The notes under the pieces are model-generated. The model did not search any database. It was not told the DNA's origin and saw only the letters and a list, made by a program, of their open reading frames with translations. The translations under genes were made by a program, and so were the position numbers. From Choanephora cucurbitarum (Eukaryota; Mucoromycota; Mucoromycetes; Mucorales; Choanephoraceae): a DNA stretch of 64,000 nucleotides. This document shows positions 27,016-38,799 of the stretch, piece by piece (the stretch's first letter is position 1; every line of letters begins with the position of its first letter). Location: NCBI GenBank assembly GCA_025331435.1, contig JAIWNI010000019.1, positions 332,068 through 396,067 on the forward strand, written 5' to 3'.

Positions 27016-27514
27016 GAGAGAGATGGGCTTCTGTGTAACTACTACTTTCCACTTTAAGAGGACTTCTTGTAACAGTTAGTGCAACTGAATGAAACTTGCC
27101 AGTTATAAATTCTATTAGAGAGCGATTTCGTTTATTTTATTTTTTGAGTGGTGCTATACCTAAAAAAGCAAAAAAGAAGCTTCATAAATTGATTGGCTGA
27201 CATCTAATTCGTTATCCGATCATTTGTTGAGAGCGATGCTGATCGACAGAAAATACTCTTGAGCCCAATAGTATTTGAATATCGGATTCAATTCATTTAA
27301 CTTTATTTTTTTTAGAGTGGTAAAAAATATGTACACTGTATGATTGCGAGGGAAACGAAGGCAGACCAATTCGCGTTTTTCAAGAAAATGTTTCTGAAAT
27401 GCCTGATTTATACTTTCACATCAAGCTTACAACATAAAAATAGGGAATTGTGTTTACGTTAGAAAGTAAGGTAAAAGGGTAATAGGAAATAGCAGAATAA
27501 GGCGAAAACCAATT
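27016..27514. other. Intergenic region
   Basis: Upstream flank of the metallopeptidase gene. AT-rich; nothing recognisable was seen. Confidence 0.5.
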
Positions 27515-27694
27515 TTACACGTGGCTTGTACAGTCAAAAGCAGCATCTTTTAGCTTATTGGTTATTTCTTTTTGAATTTGCGTTCTTTTTTCGGGCGGAC
27601 ACATAAGCTCGACGTTTTTTTGGTAGTACTGTTCAACAAAGTGTAGTGATATATTATGCCATATCGTTAGATTAGGAAATAACCACTCCAGATA
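27515..27694 (-). pseudogene. Orphan terminal exon-like open frame
   Basis: An open frame of 59 codons before the stop on the minus strand has protein-like composition (contains ISLHFVEQYYQKNVELMCPP and KRTQIQKEITNKLKDAAFDC) but no start codon near its 5' end. An AG suitable as an acceptor lies at about 27686-27687. No partner exon in matching phase was found. It may be the last exon of a decayed or unresolved gene together with the frame at 28088-28375. Not recognised. Confidence 0.25.
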
Positions 27695-28087
27695 TTAGGA
27701 TTGCCAAAATTAAAATCAAACGAAAAAGGAATTTGATGCAGTAAAATCTCGCACTCAAAGCCCCTATTGGGCCTGAGCGTTTCCAGATACAGTTTGCATT
27801 GTACTGCAACATATTATATTCTAAGCTTAGATAGAAACCATGCCTCTCTGCCTTAAGGAAAACGGGTATCATTAAGCTAAATAGAGAGGCTTAATGTAAA
27901 CAAAGCAAGAATATGTTTAGTCAAGCTACTACAGAGAAAGCCAACAAAGACTGGCTCTCTCTTTACTCTTGATATGATTGAATGGGTGAGCGCAACTTTA
28001 TATACACGGTTTATGTTTTATAAAGAAAAAAAAAGTTGTGAATAAAAAACAATCTGAAAGGTTACTGTCAATATTATCAACATCATG

Positions 28088-28375
28088 TACCTTCTTCTTC
28101 CTCATCTTCAACCTGTTCACTTTGAGCGTTCAGAGGAGCTTCCCGACCTTATTTGGCAGTCTCGAAACTTGATCGACAAGAGTTTTCCTTTTAAGGCAGA
28201 GTAGTCTGGATTCTTCTTGTTCTTTTCACGGATCATATTATCTCGTAATTTTGATTCGGCAGCACTATAAATGAGCTTATTGAATTGTTGTGCAGGCATA
28301 TCGACTGCACGTCTCACATCAGGAGCTACAGAGGATCGTTGCCGTGACACATTAACAGGTAACAATGGTGCTGGA
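28088..28375 (-). pseudogene. Frameshifted hypothetical gene fragment
   Basis: A frame beginning near 28375 (…PLLPVNVSRQRSSVAPDVRRAVDMP…) reads as ordinary coding sequence through NPDYSALKGKLLS and then ends at 28117. A second frame, offset by one, continues with EAPLNAQSEQVEDEEEEG up to a GTACAT donor-like site near 28089. The simplest reading is a single-base indel around 28140-28200 in a former exon, though an unusual splice pattern is not excluded. Family not recognised. Confidence 0.35.
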
Positions 28376-29149
28376 GTATAGGCCGCTCAAATGGAATGAA
28401 CCTTATAGGGTCTTACTGTAGAATGTTGCTTCCGAAAAGTGAGACTTACCTAAGACAGAAAGTTAGTTAGTCAAACATATCAAACACAGAATGCGAAAGA
28501 TCTATCCCCCTTTTTTACTGATGTATTTATAGGGTAGGATATTAACAGGTCAAATCCTCCAAGTGAATCAGGCCGAAAAAGTAAAAGGGTAGAAAAAAAA
28601 AGAGGAAAAAGAAATGAATTGTCATTTCAGTATCTATAAGACGTGTGTTATATCTTGGAAGGAAGAGTTCAATCAGATCATCTAAGCACAATAGAATCCT
28701 AACTAGAAAGCATATGAAAGTCAAATAAATTACGCAAACACTGATTCCAGAGATAAGGTCGGTAGGGTTCGCAGTGAAGTTCCACGCTTCTGATTTATCA
28801 GGTTACAATTAGAAAGTTAAGCAAGATTAAAGAGAGGGTTTTATTAACTTCTAAGGACTAGGTGTTTGATATTGGAATTCTAATGATGTACCCTAATTAA
28901 GATACATCAGCTTCGTAATTTTGCGATAAATTGAGACACGAAAAAAAAAGATACAGAAATTGGTAACTGATGCAAAAAATAGCTTGACACTATTTCATAC
29001 ATGCTTCTATTATAAGTAACATAAATGAGGGATCTTCTACTGTCTAATATCTGTTACAGCTCTTACGCCTTTGACTTCCTTCAGTCTATGTATTCTACCA
29101 TAGTGAGACACTTTAGAGCTTAAATTTATGCAAACAGCTTTTTTTAAAA
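28376..29149. other. Intergenic region without recognised genes
   Basis: AT-rich sequence between the broken ORFs and the tRNA-like relic. An acceptor-like CTAACTAAC...TTAG followed at once by GTAAGT is present on the minus strand near 28447-28475, but no coding exon fits it. Confidence 0.4.
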
Positions 29150-29164
29150 CTCATCCCAAAAAGT

Positions 29165-29234
29165 TATAGGTGAATGGCCATTCAACCAAAGATTTTGCAT
29201 CGTTAATACACAGATGCTCTATCCTTTCGCCACA
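29165..29234 (-). tRNA. Degenerate tRNA-like sequence (tRNA relic or SINE head)
   Basis: The minus strand contains TGGCGAAAGGATAGAGCATC, similar to a D-arm/A-box, then TGTATTAAC like an anticodon loop of Asn type, then TTTGGTTGAATGGCC, similar to a B-box/T-arm with one extra base. The stems do not pair cleanly, so it is not a functional tRNA. It could be a tRNA pseudogene or a tRNA-derived SINE fragment. It ends about 15 bp before a MITE. Confidence 0.25.
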
Positions 29235-29249
29235 AAATGGGTCGCTGTA

Positions 29250-29404
29250 CAGTTATCTCCCGATTTAGGGAACTATTTCCGTTCCCTCGATGTCACTCCC
29301 TATTTCTCAAAGCAATAATAGGGAATGTTCAGCGCTAACCAAACTTCGGTTCCCTCAAGACCGTTTCCTAAATCAAAATCGTTCTCTAAATTGGGGAATG
29401 ACTG
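29250..29404. mobile_element. MITE of Tc1/mariner type, 155 bp
   Basis: The left end CAGTTATCTCCCGATTTAGG and the reverse complement of the right end, CAGTCATTCCCCAATTTAGA, align as imperfect terminal inverted repeats that continue with GGAAC/GAAC-ATTT. Both ends are bordered by TA (29248-29249 and 29405-29406), the target duplication of Tc1/mariner elements. There is no ORF, so the element is non-autonomous. Short internal inverted repeats (GGGAAC...GTTCCC and TCCCTATT...AATAGGGA) would fold the element further. Confidence 0.75.
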
Positions 29405-29805
29405 TATCTCATAATGCAATAACAATAAACTGGTTTTGTTATATCATGCAACAACCGAATAGAGAATCTCAAATCCGAACCTGAGTAAAAGTTTATCAAC
29501 TAAACCAAAAGCACGCTTTTCACTATCAAAAGCCTATTTAAAAAAAAACCTTCTAAGCCTTTTATCAAACTCTTAGTTTTGAGAAGGCACAAGAACCAAA
29601 GCGTACCAAAAAACTTAATTGCACTGATTTCCCTTCGTTAAATCTTGTGACAGTCTTGATTCGTTGGTCATTTAAATTATTTCACCGAACAAATGTCGGC
29701 ATTTCAATCGAGATGCTGCAAGTACTCGTCATAAGCTATCTATTTTTCGTCCCTCTTTCTCTTCTCTCTCTCTGTTTTTCTTCTTTGTTCTTTAACTCTT
29801 TTGAT
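29405..29805. promoter_or_regulatory. Upstream region of HSE1
   Basis: About 400 bp between the MITE and the HSE1 start codon. It ends in a CT-rich tract (29753-29798) just before the ATG, like other genes here. Confidence 0.4.
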
Positions 29806-32078
29806 ATGTTCTCTAGGGCTAATCCTTTTGAAGAGTCAGTCAGTAAGTATAAAGTTATGCTTTTTTATTTTCTTTTTGCAAACTCTCCAAGTACTTATAT
29901 TATTCAAGCTGCTGCAACCAACGAAAACCTTACAGTCGAAAACTGGGAACTCATCTTGGCCGTAACTGATAAGCTTTCTCGAGCAACAACAGAAAGGTAA
30001 ACTTTTGTTGATACTAAAAAAGAGAAAGACAGAATTTATTCAATAAATTCATAGTGCAAGAGACTGTATCGCTGCGGTAGAAAAGCGCTTAAACAACAAA
30101 AACTCCAATGTTCAACTATATACTCTTGCTGTGAGTTTTTTTTCTAAGAAAAAAGGGAGTCAGGGTACGGATGAGAGATTAACTTATTTAAAATTTAGCT
30201 ATCTGAAGCACTTGTGAAGAACTGCGATATTACTGTTCATCGTGAAATTTCGTCTCGCTCGTTTACCAACACGCTTACCAAGCTTGTTCATGATCGAGTA
30301 AGCTATTTCGAATACCATTTTTTTTTTCACTAACTTCAATATTTGACCTATATTAGTCTATCCACGCCAAAGTTAGACTGAGGATATTAGAGTTCATTCA
30401 AATGTGTTCGTTTGAGTTCAGAGCTGACTCTACTTTAGGCTTGATGAATGAAGTTTATCAGTCATTAAGAGCTGAAGGTATCCAATTTCCTTCTCCACAA
30501 AAGCCTAAGAAGGAGTTCACTCAGGTAAGCCTTATTTTGCTCTCCTTCTTTTTTCTTGAATGTCAGGATGATATAGCTTAACAATTTACATGAACAGTCG
30601 GAATTGGACAAACAAAAGGAAGAAGAAGAACTTCAACTCGCTTTGGCACTTTCACTTTCTGAATCAGAGAATCGTCGTAGTTACAAAGTAAGATTTGTTT
30701 TACACTAGTTTAAACGCACTTCTCATTTTTCTTCAAAGACATCCGCTTCTAATGCTACCACTGCTAGTACAAATCAAGTATCAGCCTCAGCTGCTTCCAA
30801 GGTTAGATGACAATCATTTGATCATCCTTTTATGTGGAAGGTAACTAATATGCCTTTGATTAGTCATCTGATAGCACACCTCAAATCTCTCGAGTAAGAG
30901 CATTATATGATTTTCAACCTACAGAACAAGGCGAGCTTGGATTTGAAAAAGGCGATATCATCCGTGTCATTGAAAGTGTATATCGCGATTGGTGGAAGGG
31001 CGAATTACGCGGAAAGACAGGTATTTTTCCTGTTAACTATGTTGAGAAGATTGTGGACCCTTCTCCCTCTGACTTACTCAAGGAGGCTGCCACTGAGAAT
31101 GAAGTGATAAATGAGACACGTAATATTGATCGTTTGCTTGAAATGCTCTCTTCTGCTGATTCTCAATCAAAAAATTCGTTCTCGGATGATGATGAACTTC
31201 AAAACCTATACAACAGCACACTTTCTATCCGACCTAAACTGGTGAAGCTGATTGAAAAATACAGTTTAAAGAAAGGTTGGTTTATCTCATCTCATACTGT
31301 ACGATATGCTGTAGAAGATTAAAAGGTTTGATTAGATGAATTGGTTGCTTTAAATGAAAAATTCATGCAAGCCAGAACTATGTACGACAGTATGCTTTCT
31401 AACTCAATTGCAAGATATTCGAATACAGCTGCAGGACAGTCACCTGTAGGAGCTAACTATGGATACTCATCGTATGGAAATTACGGTTACCAGCCTAATC
31501 CATCTCACAATATGCAATCACCTCATTCTCAACCCCAGCAACCTCAGCAACAGCTTCAATACCAACAGCCTCAGCAACAACCTCATCAACAACCTCAGCA
31601 ACAGCCTCAGCAACCCTCATATGATTATCCATCTCAGTCAAAAAGTCCTGTTGCTCAACACCAACCACAACGTGCTTATTCTTATGAGCAGAATACACCT
31701 CAATCAAACACTGCAAACCTTCCTGAACAATTGCAGCAACAGCCCTCTTATGATTATACCAGTCAGCAACCACAACAATCTTATGCACCTTCATATGATA
31801 ACTATCAAGCTCCTCCTCCTCAGCAACCACAACAGCCAGAATATGGCTATTCAACCGCAGTCCCTTCTACACCTGCGCAAGGTCATACTCCTTATTCTAC
31901 TGCTAACCAGCCATTGCAACAGCAAGGCTTTTCTAATAGCCAAGTTACTCATCCTGAAGGACAACAGTATCCTCCCACTCAATACACTACTTCTCCACCT
32001 CCTCAACAACCATATAGTATCCCTCAGTCCAACACTGGCTATCCACAACAGCCACAACAACAATCTTACAACTATTAA
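29806..32078 (+). CDS. HSE1: HSE1/STAM, ESCRT-0 subunit
   Basis: Partner of VPS27 in ESCRT-0, which sorts ubiquitylated membrane cargo at endosomes. Nine exons, 29806-29842, 29909-29996, 30055-30130, 30199-30297, 30357-30524, 30598-30687, 30739-30801, 30864-31275 and 31336-32078, give 591 residues. It starts with MFSRANPFEESV and continues with a VHS domain (to about residue 150), a ubiquitin-interacting motif (ELQLALALSLSESE, about 166-180), an SH3 domain (ALYDFQPTEQGELGF...GIFPVNYVE, about 217-272) and the helical Vps27-binding GAT-like region. The last 200 residues are Gln/Pro/Tyr-rich. Domain order and length match Hse1. The first exon is only 37 bp. Confidence 0.95.
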
Positions 32079-33591
32079 AGGAGGGATCTAGTAAATACGG
32101 AGTGATTTTTGATTGTTTCACACTTAGCATAAATATAACCCCATATTGTAGTTTGAAGATCGTCTTCATGTAAAGCCTTTCCTAGCTTTTGTGTTGAATT
32201 TCCTTTGTCTTATTTAAAAATGATGCTGCGTAAAGAACAGCTTAAAATGGCTACAAGGGTAGCACACAATAATAGTGTAGACCTTCTTGTTTAAATGAGT
32301 AAAACGCAAAATCAAAAAGAAATCCTGCACAAATCATTTTCTCTTCTCTTAATACATGTTTCAATGGAGAGTAACAATAGTATCTTTGTACTTTCAGAAA
32401 TATATATCTCTAGCTTTTCTGAGACATAGTAGTCAATCAATGTAAGTGTGGAATTTCTTCAGGACACAGGCTATAACAAGCATCTAGTACGCTCAGTTAA
32501 TGTAAGGATAACCTGGCATCATTTGGTTGTTCATGTCAAGATTGAAGTGCTAGATAAACATAGGTATTTGTCTATCGACTTCTTTCAGTGCTTCTATATG
32601 TGGTGAGAAGCATCATGGTTAGCATCCAACATTTTTCTTTAGTTTATCTTGTATACTTCTTACGTAGTTACTAATAACATTCCTTTTATTTGAGTAATCC
32701 ATTGGTAGTTATGTTTTTAAGGACTACAAAATGCACTATACGCTGATTTTTCTTTAGTAGTTCTTATGTGATGTTTATAAGTGCAGACCTGCAGCTTTCT
32801 GATGGTTTTCGATGCGAGCACTTTTAAACAGTCTAAATTTTCCTGAGCACCTTGACAAACTGAAACTTGTTCTAATCTCTCTCATGCTCTGCTTCCCAAT
32901 TCTATACGTAAAGCATACTTCTATTTGAAACGTAGTATTGATAACTGCTTGTTGAATGCCTTTTTATTGGCAAATTGATAGCATGTTTTTTTGCCATAAG
33001 CACAATACTTCTTCCTCCTTTAGGTCAGTTGTGTTTGATTTAGTAACTATTTTTATGCCAGTTGGTGCCATAGAAAGACTTTGTTTTAATGGTTGGCAGG
33101 TTCCTAAGATCGTTAATTATGCGGCTATGTAAAAACCTCTAATGAAAATCGTCCACTTCTTCGGCTCAATAAATCATGACTTTCTATCTTTTTTTCATCA
33201 AAGAAAAGCTCTTATCCTTGTATTGACTTTTGCATACATGAGAATGCAAAATGAAAGCAGGAAGAAAGAACCCCAATTTGATCTTTGAAAAGAGTGCAAT
33301 CATTTAATTTTGAAAACCCGTAATTTGCTATCACCGCTGAAACCAATCATTTTAGAGAGCAGACCGAATCACATTGTTTCTTTCTTGTACCCCACAAACT
33401 CGGGTTCGGAGAACTAGCCGACCGCCTAGACAAAATTTAAGCGCTAAGCATAAGAGGGAGAATCAAAACAAGGGAAGCGATAAGGTGGGAAGTGGGCGAG
33501 GGAATTCTTTTGTCTTTTTCTCTTCTTTTTACTTTCTTCTACTCTCATTTCTACTTTTTCGATCTCTCTTTCTGAATCAATAGCATCATAA
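32079..33591. other. Long intergenic region without recognised genes
   Basis: About 1.5 kb, AT-rich, with no ORF of convincing composition on either strand. The last 80 bp (33520-33580) form a CT-rich leader for the Zn2Cys6 gene. Confidence 0.5.
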
Positions 33592-34828
33592 ATGTCACTT
33601 TCAAATTCGCCTCCAAATTCTAGAAAGGTATCGTCCAAAAATACAACAAATATATCGTGCGAGCAATGTAGAAGACAAAATCGTATTTGTAATTCACAGC
33701 GACCTTGTTCGCAATGCTTTGAGGCAAACCAGCATTGCGTCTATAGTGTGATATCTGATCAATCTCGTAGCGTCTTCAGTACCCTTACAGCACGTAGAGT
33801 AAGTTCAGGCTCTGCCTGTGAAACTTGTCGACGTCGCAAAACAAAGTGTGATGATGGCTATCCTTGTAACTTTTGTGCTACCAACAACCTAAAATGTGTA
33901 AACCACTCCGAAAGAAGGTTATTAGCCAAACAACAACAACAACAGCAGCAACAACAGCAACAACACATGAGAACTCAACAAAAACCCATAGAAACTATGG
34001 ACCGCATTGAAGACCGATTAAGCCGAATAGAAAGGCTTATGACAGTATTTACACCAAGTCCGCTTTCCTCATCAGCGACGACAAGTAGTCATAAGATGGT
34101 CAGACCTCATCGTCACTCAGTACAAGGCATTAATGTTGCCAAAGAACAGGCAGAAATGAACATGATGAAAAGACGAGGTAAGAAAGAAAATATAGAGAAA
34201 ACAAAGCTAAAAGCTATATCGACTCACATGAATCCAGAAAAAGGCTCTCCTTATTCATTTTCCAACCCTCGTTACGGCTCGCTCTCACCTTCTTCAACAC
34301 ATACAGCCACTGACATTATAAATGATACTGAGAGAGCTAACCTGCAGTCTTCCAACACAGTCAACATTGCTAACTCGATGCATAACTTGACTCTTTCTCC
34401 AACAATATCATCAAACACAAATTCGCCCTATCCTCTTACCTCTACTTCTTCACCCATAAGCGGGCTATGGCCTTTATCTCCGCCGGTTTCATCCGGTAAG
34501 ATCAAGCTAGATCATGTAAGTCAGCTACCTAGTCCTCCTGACTCAGCAAGAAGTGTCAGTGACAGTGATAGATCAGACGAGTGGAAAACTGGGTTTCCTA
34601 GTCTCATGGGTAATTGAATAGAAAGAGAAAGAAAAATGGGTTTTGAAAACCTTTGTTTATTATGTTTTTTTTTCTTGTCTAGATCAACTATCCAAACGAA
34701 CATTTGCTCCATCAATCATTGATCACACAACAAACCAGTTTCCTATTTATCCATTGACACCACCAGTTAGTCGATCCAACGCTGATTTGCCAGTAACGCT
34801 GTCTCCACGACCAAATAGCCATTCGTAA
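33592..34828 (+). CDS. Zn2Cys6 transcription factor with two tandem binuclear clusters
   Basis: Predicted nuclear DNA-binding regulator. Two exons, 33592-34609 and 34683-34828, give 387 residues. Two complete C-x2-C-x6-C-x5-C-x2-C-x6-C clusters lie close together: CEQCRRQNRIC... (about residues 23-49) and CETCRRRKTKC... (about 78-104). A poly-Gln run (about 117-128) is followed by a short heptad-like helix (METMDRIEDRLSRIERLM type). The rest is Ser/Thr/Pro-rich and disordered, with the repeated short motif SPP(V/D)S / LTPPVS. No fungal_trans middle homology domain is visible, so the protein is short for this class. Regulon unknown. Confidence 0.88.
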
Positions 34829-35661
34829 TGACAAAGCCTACCTCTATCTATTGTCATCTCTTTTTTCTTTCTTTATGTTAATATGTACTATTTATAATTA
34901 ATGCCATATCGAACCATGTTATATTAGATTATAATTTGTAATATAAGCAGCCATGAATAATCATTATATCCATCTAATAAAATGATGCTCTTTTAATAGA
35001 CCAACATTCTCCGGTAAAAGACTATCAAGTTCAATTTAACTTATCACTTGTATTCTATTTCTTTACCTGTCACTTTTTTTTTGTAATAAAAGAAAAAGGC
35101 AGGGAAGCGTATCATCATTGCTGATTCGGATTTTTTTTCTTTCTTTTTTATGGTTTGCTAAAATACAACGTAGATAGATCCTCTCAAGTAGTTCAGTTTG
35201 TTGGAAAGAAAATCGCTCGAACTTGCCTTTTACTCATCTCTTACTTTCATCTATATATAAATGTTTTCATTGTTCATGCTTGGTTCAACAAATAAAGTAA
35301 CACTGAACTATTCCGAGCGGAAAGTAGGCTAACGCAATCATGGGAATAAATAAAATAGAGAAATGTAGTTATGTTTGGCCAATGATATTAGTGATTCGAT
35401 TGATGTTGTACTGTTCGATGTTACGCTTTACACCTACTGCAGTAGTTGATTCGAAGGCATGCTATAATCGACCTCTTTGTATTACTATGATGGATTTTTG
35501 GTTTAAATTGTGTGAGAAAGTAAAAAGACCAAGGCACAACCTAGACGTAACCTTTGTGCAATGGACCAAACTTATGTAAAGCAATGCATGAAAATTGTTT
35601 GTATTTAAATCAAATCTTGTCCTCTTTCTCTTTTTCTTTCTATTGATTAAAACATCTTGTT
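34829..35661. other. Intergenic region with an orphan TATA box and a doubtful small ORF
   Basis: Upstream region of the GH31 gene. TATATATAA at 35252-35260 lies about 80 bp before an ATG at 35340 that opens a 79-codon frame (to 35579) with hydrophobic but unremarkable composition. It could be a small gene, a leader ORF, or chance. A CT-rich tract at 35619-35642 precedes the GH31 start. Confidence 0.35.
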
Positions 35662-38265
35662 ATGCGACAAACGATTCTTGAAGGATTTGAACTGTCGAAA
35701 CAGGCGCATCCTTTCATCTTTAAAAATCCAAATGGCTACACCTGCCAAATTACAGTTATCGATAATAACGTTATTCGAGTGCAAATATTTACAGAACACT
35801 ACCATCAGTCACAGCAGTATGATAATGTTCTTTATAGCATTTACCAAACAGACCAAAACGTCACTATTGAGACGTCTACTTTACGCCTTGTTGTTACACT
35901 TACGCCTGCATTCCAACTCAGTTGGTATTCTGTTGATAGCCAATCACCATTTGCTCAGGATCTAGCGTACAGATCCTATGGCCACGATAAAATGTCAGGC
36001 ACTGTTTGGCATTACCTAACTGGAAAGGATATACATTATTATGGTCTAGGAGAACGATCAGGTGACTTGGATTTGACAGGTAGACACTTTCGTTTGGAAC
36101 GCATGGATAGTATGGGTTATGATGCAGAAACTTCTGACCCATTATACAAGTTTTGTCCATTCTATATTGCTTTATCAGATCAAAGCAAAGAGGCATATGG
36201 TCTGTATTATAACAATTTTTCAGCAACAGAGTTTGATTTAGGCAAAGAGATTGATGCAGTAAGTCTTGTTTTCGCAAAAAGAAAATGACTAAGGGCTGTT
36301 TGAACTCGTTGTCATTGTTAGATGTGGGGCAATTATACATATTATCAAGCCGAATCAGGCCCTCTAGATTATTATATGCTTTATGGTCCTTCTGTTGCTT
36401 CAGTTGTTCGCCATTACGCAGACATTACCGGTCGCCCTCGTCATCTTCCACCTCGGTATTCGCTAGGTTATTTGGCTTCTTCGATGGGCTATGCTGAAGC
36501 AGAGAATGCACAGTATCAAATAGAAAACTTTGTCAAAGCATGCCGAAAATACGACATTCCTTGTGACGGTATACACCTATCCTCTGGTTACACGGTCAAC
36601 GAACAAGGTGATCGCTGTGTCTTTACGTGGAACACCTCTCGTTTTCCGGACCCTGAAAGACTGGCCAAAGCACTAAATGCCGAAGGAATCAAAATTTTTG
36701 CTAATGTAAAACCGTGGTTACTACACCAGAGCCATCCTGACTACCAAACTGTATGCCATGCGCGAGGTTTGGTGTGGGACGATGAATCCGATACACCAAG
36801 TACAGTGATGCAATGGCGAGCTGGACGCAATACCAAGGCAAAAGCGAGTTACATTGATTTCACCAGTCAATCAGGTTATGGATATTGGAAGTCTCATCTG
36901 AAGTCGGCTTTACTAAACAAAGGCTACCTGTTATGGTTAGACAACAATGAATTCACAATGTATAACGACAGCCATACTTATGCAGGTCAAGTACGTCCTG
37001 ATGTTTATGATAGTTTGACAACTTTAGGGCCTCAATTGCCATCGGGCCAAATGACTGCTAAAGAGGCAGGCACAAGTATTCAGACACTGATGATGGCGCA
37101 AGCATCTTATGAAGCTTTAATTGAACACAGCCCAACACAAAGACCATTTCTTATCAGCAGATCAGCTACGCCATATTGTAATCAGCTGGTTACACAAACA
37201 TGGAGTGGAGATAACAGAACTGATTGGAAAACTATCCAGTTCAATGTACCCATGGGGATCAGTGCTGGATTATGCAATATGCCAGCAGGCTATGGTCATG
37301 ATGTTGGTGGATTTGCGGGACCTAAGCCAGATCCAGAAATGTTTATACGATGGATTCAACAAGGTGTTTTTTGGCCAAGATTTTGCATTCATTCTTGGAA
37401 TGATGATAATTCACCTACAGAGCCTTGGATGGTAATTGAAGGTTTAGAGAAAACGATATGTAATTCTTAAAATTCATTTTCATTCTTACAGTATCCTGAA
37501 GCCTTGCCAACGATTCGGGCAGCTATGCATTTCCGATACAAGTTAATTCCTTATATTTACTCGCTTTACGTACAGTATGCCTATCGATCAGGTGAGCCCT
37601 TGATCCGGCCCGTTTTCTATGAGCATCAATACGATACATCCACCTATCAACAGCAGTCAGAGTTTATGCTGGGTCCTTCTCTATTAATTGCGCCCGTGTT
37701 CAAACCTGGTCAGATTGCTAGGACAGTACATCTACCCTCTTGCACTGAATGGTACCATTACCAAACAAGCACATATTATTCATGCCAAAAAAGCGATCGG
37801 ACAATAGACGTTTCTGCAGCTCTCGATGATGAAATAGCTCCACTTTTTATCAAAGCAGGTTCCATGTTATGCTTTGGGAAGTTTATGAAGCATGTCGGTG
37901 CAGAGCTTGATAACGAGCGACGTGTTCAAATCTTTCCTGAGCGTGAAGTTTTAGGACAGAGAAGATATTGTGTAATTTTTGAAGATGATGGCAATACGCT
38001 GTATCACGAAACAGGAAAAGCGTATGCTGAAATACATATATGGATGGAAGCTAGAGAAACAACTATCTTAGTAGGACTAGAAATTGTTAATGATGGCTAT
38101 TTTCCTGATTATGATACTGTCTGGATTACTTGTCCTATTGAAAATGAAAGGAGAAAGCTTGTATTTGAAGATCAGGAAGAACTTCAGAAATTACCAGAGA
38201 AAACGGATTCTGCTACCAACTTGATTTATACCGGCCTTCCACTGCGCCTAAAAAAAAGCAGTTGA
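35662..38265 (+). CDS. Glycoside hydrolase family 31 (alpha-glucosidase/alpha-xylosidase type)
   Basis: Retaining alpha-glycosidase. Three exons, 35662-36258, 36322-37431 and 37492-38265, give 826 residues. The catalytic nucleophile is Asp406 in LLWLDNNEF, matching the GH31 W-x-D-x-NE pattern, and the acid/base is Asp496 in TWSGDNRTDW. The GHDVGGF and EPWMYPEALPTIRAAMHFRYKLIPYIYSL blocks are typical of the family. The N-terminus has no signal peptide, so the enzyme is predicted intracellular, unlike most fungal maltase-type GH31 enzymes. Substrate (maltose, isomaltose, xylosides or glycogen-derived sugars) cannot be told from sequence. Confidence 0.92.
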
Positions 38266-38413
38266 AGTATATGGTTCTATATCAAGAGGTTAAGTATAAC
38301 AAAAAAGAAGTTTTTTTTGTCGCAATAAAAGCTACATAAGAGAAAGACTTTTTGCTTTCCTAACTACAAGTTGTCTTACAAAATACTCAATTGTATTTAT
38401 TAAAGCGAATTAT

Positions 38414-38799
38414 TCAAATAAAAGAAAGATTCAGTATATTGAGTTTAGAGAGCGAGTTATCACTGTGATGGCTGTCTCTCACATACAAATGAAAATGGGG
38501 CAAACGATCAACAAGCAAAAAATTCATGATAATCATTGGTTGTAAATTGGTTGCTGGGTCATCCCATATAGAGCTGTTGTCTCTCAAAGTAAAAACAATT
38601 GGGTTGAGGCATGGTATTAATAAGGACTCATAATTATCATGCATGAGCTGTTCACTCTGACAAAAAGCACACAATTGGCTATCGTCATCTTTCTTCAAAT
38701 AGAACTGCAGCGCTGTTGCTGTTTGATCATTAAAATGAGATTAGAATATACACCCGAAAAGCAAAGTATTACAAATACACACTTGTCATCCTTAGCCAT
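38414..38799 (-). CDS. Small uncharacterised gene
   Basis: Tentative model of two exons, 38799-38781 and 38718-38414, giving 107 residues. Support: in-frame join with total length divisible by three, a minus-strand TATATAAA at 38825-38832 just upstream, and AATAAA on the minus strand (38396-38401) about 13 bp after the stop. The protein has a CAFC pair and the segment NPIVFTLRDNSSIWDDPATN; no family recognised. The donor (GTGTAT) is poor, so the first exon is uncertain. Confidence 0.4.

Noticed and set aside
31495..31854. Long minus-strand open frame opposite the HSE1 tail
   Set aside because: A shadow of the Gln/Pro-rich repeats of HSE1; Gln codons read as Val/Ala/Glu runs on the other strand.
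35340..35579. 79-codon ORF behind an orphan TATA box
   Set aside because: No recognisable domain and ordinary chance length for AT-rich sequence; mentioned only in the intergenic entry.
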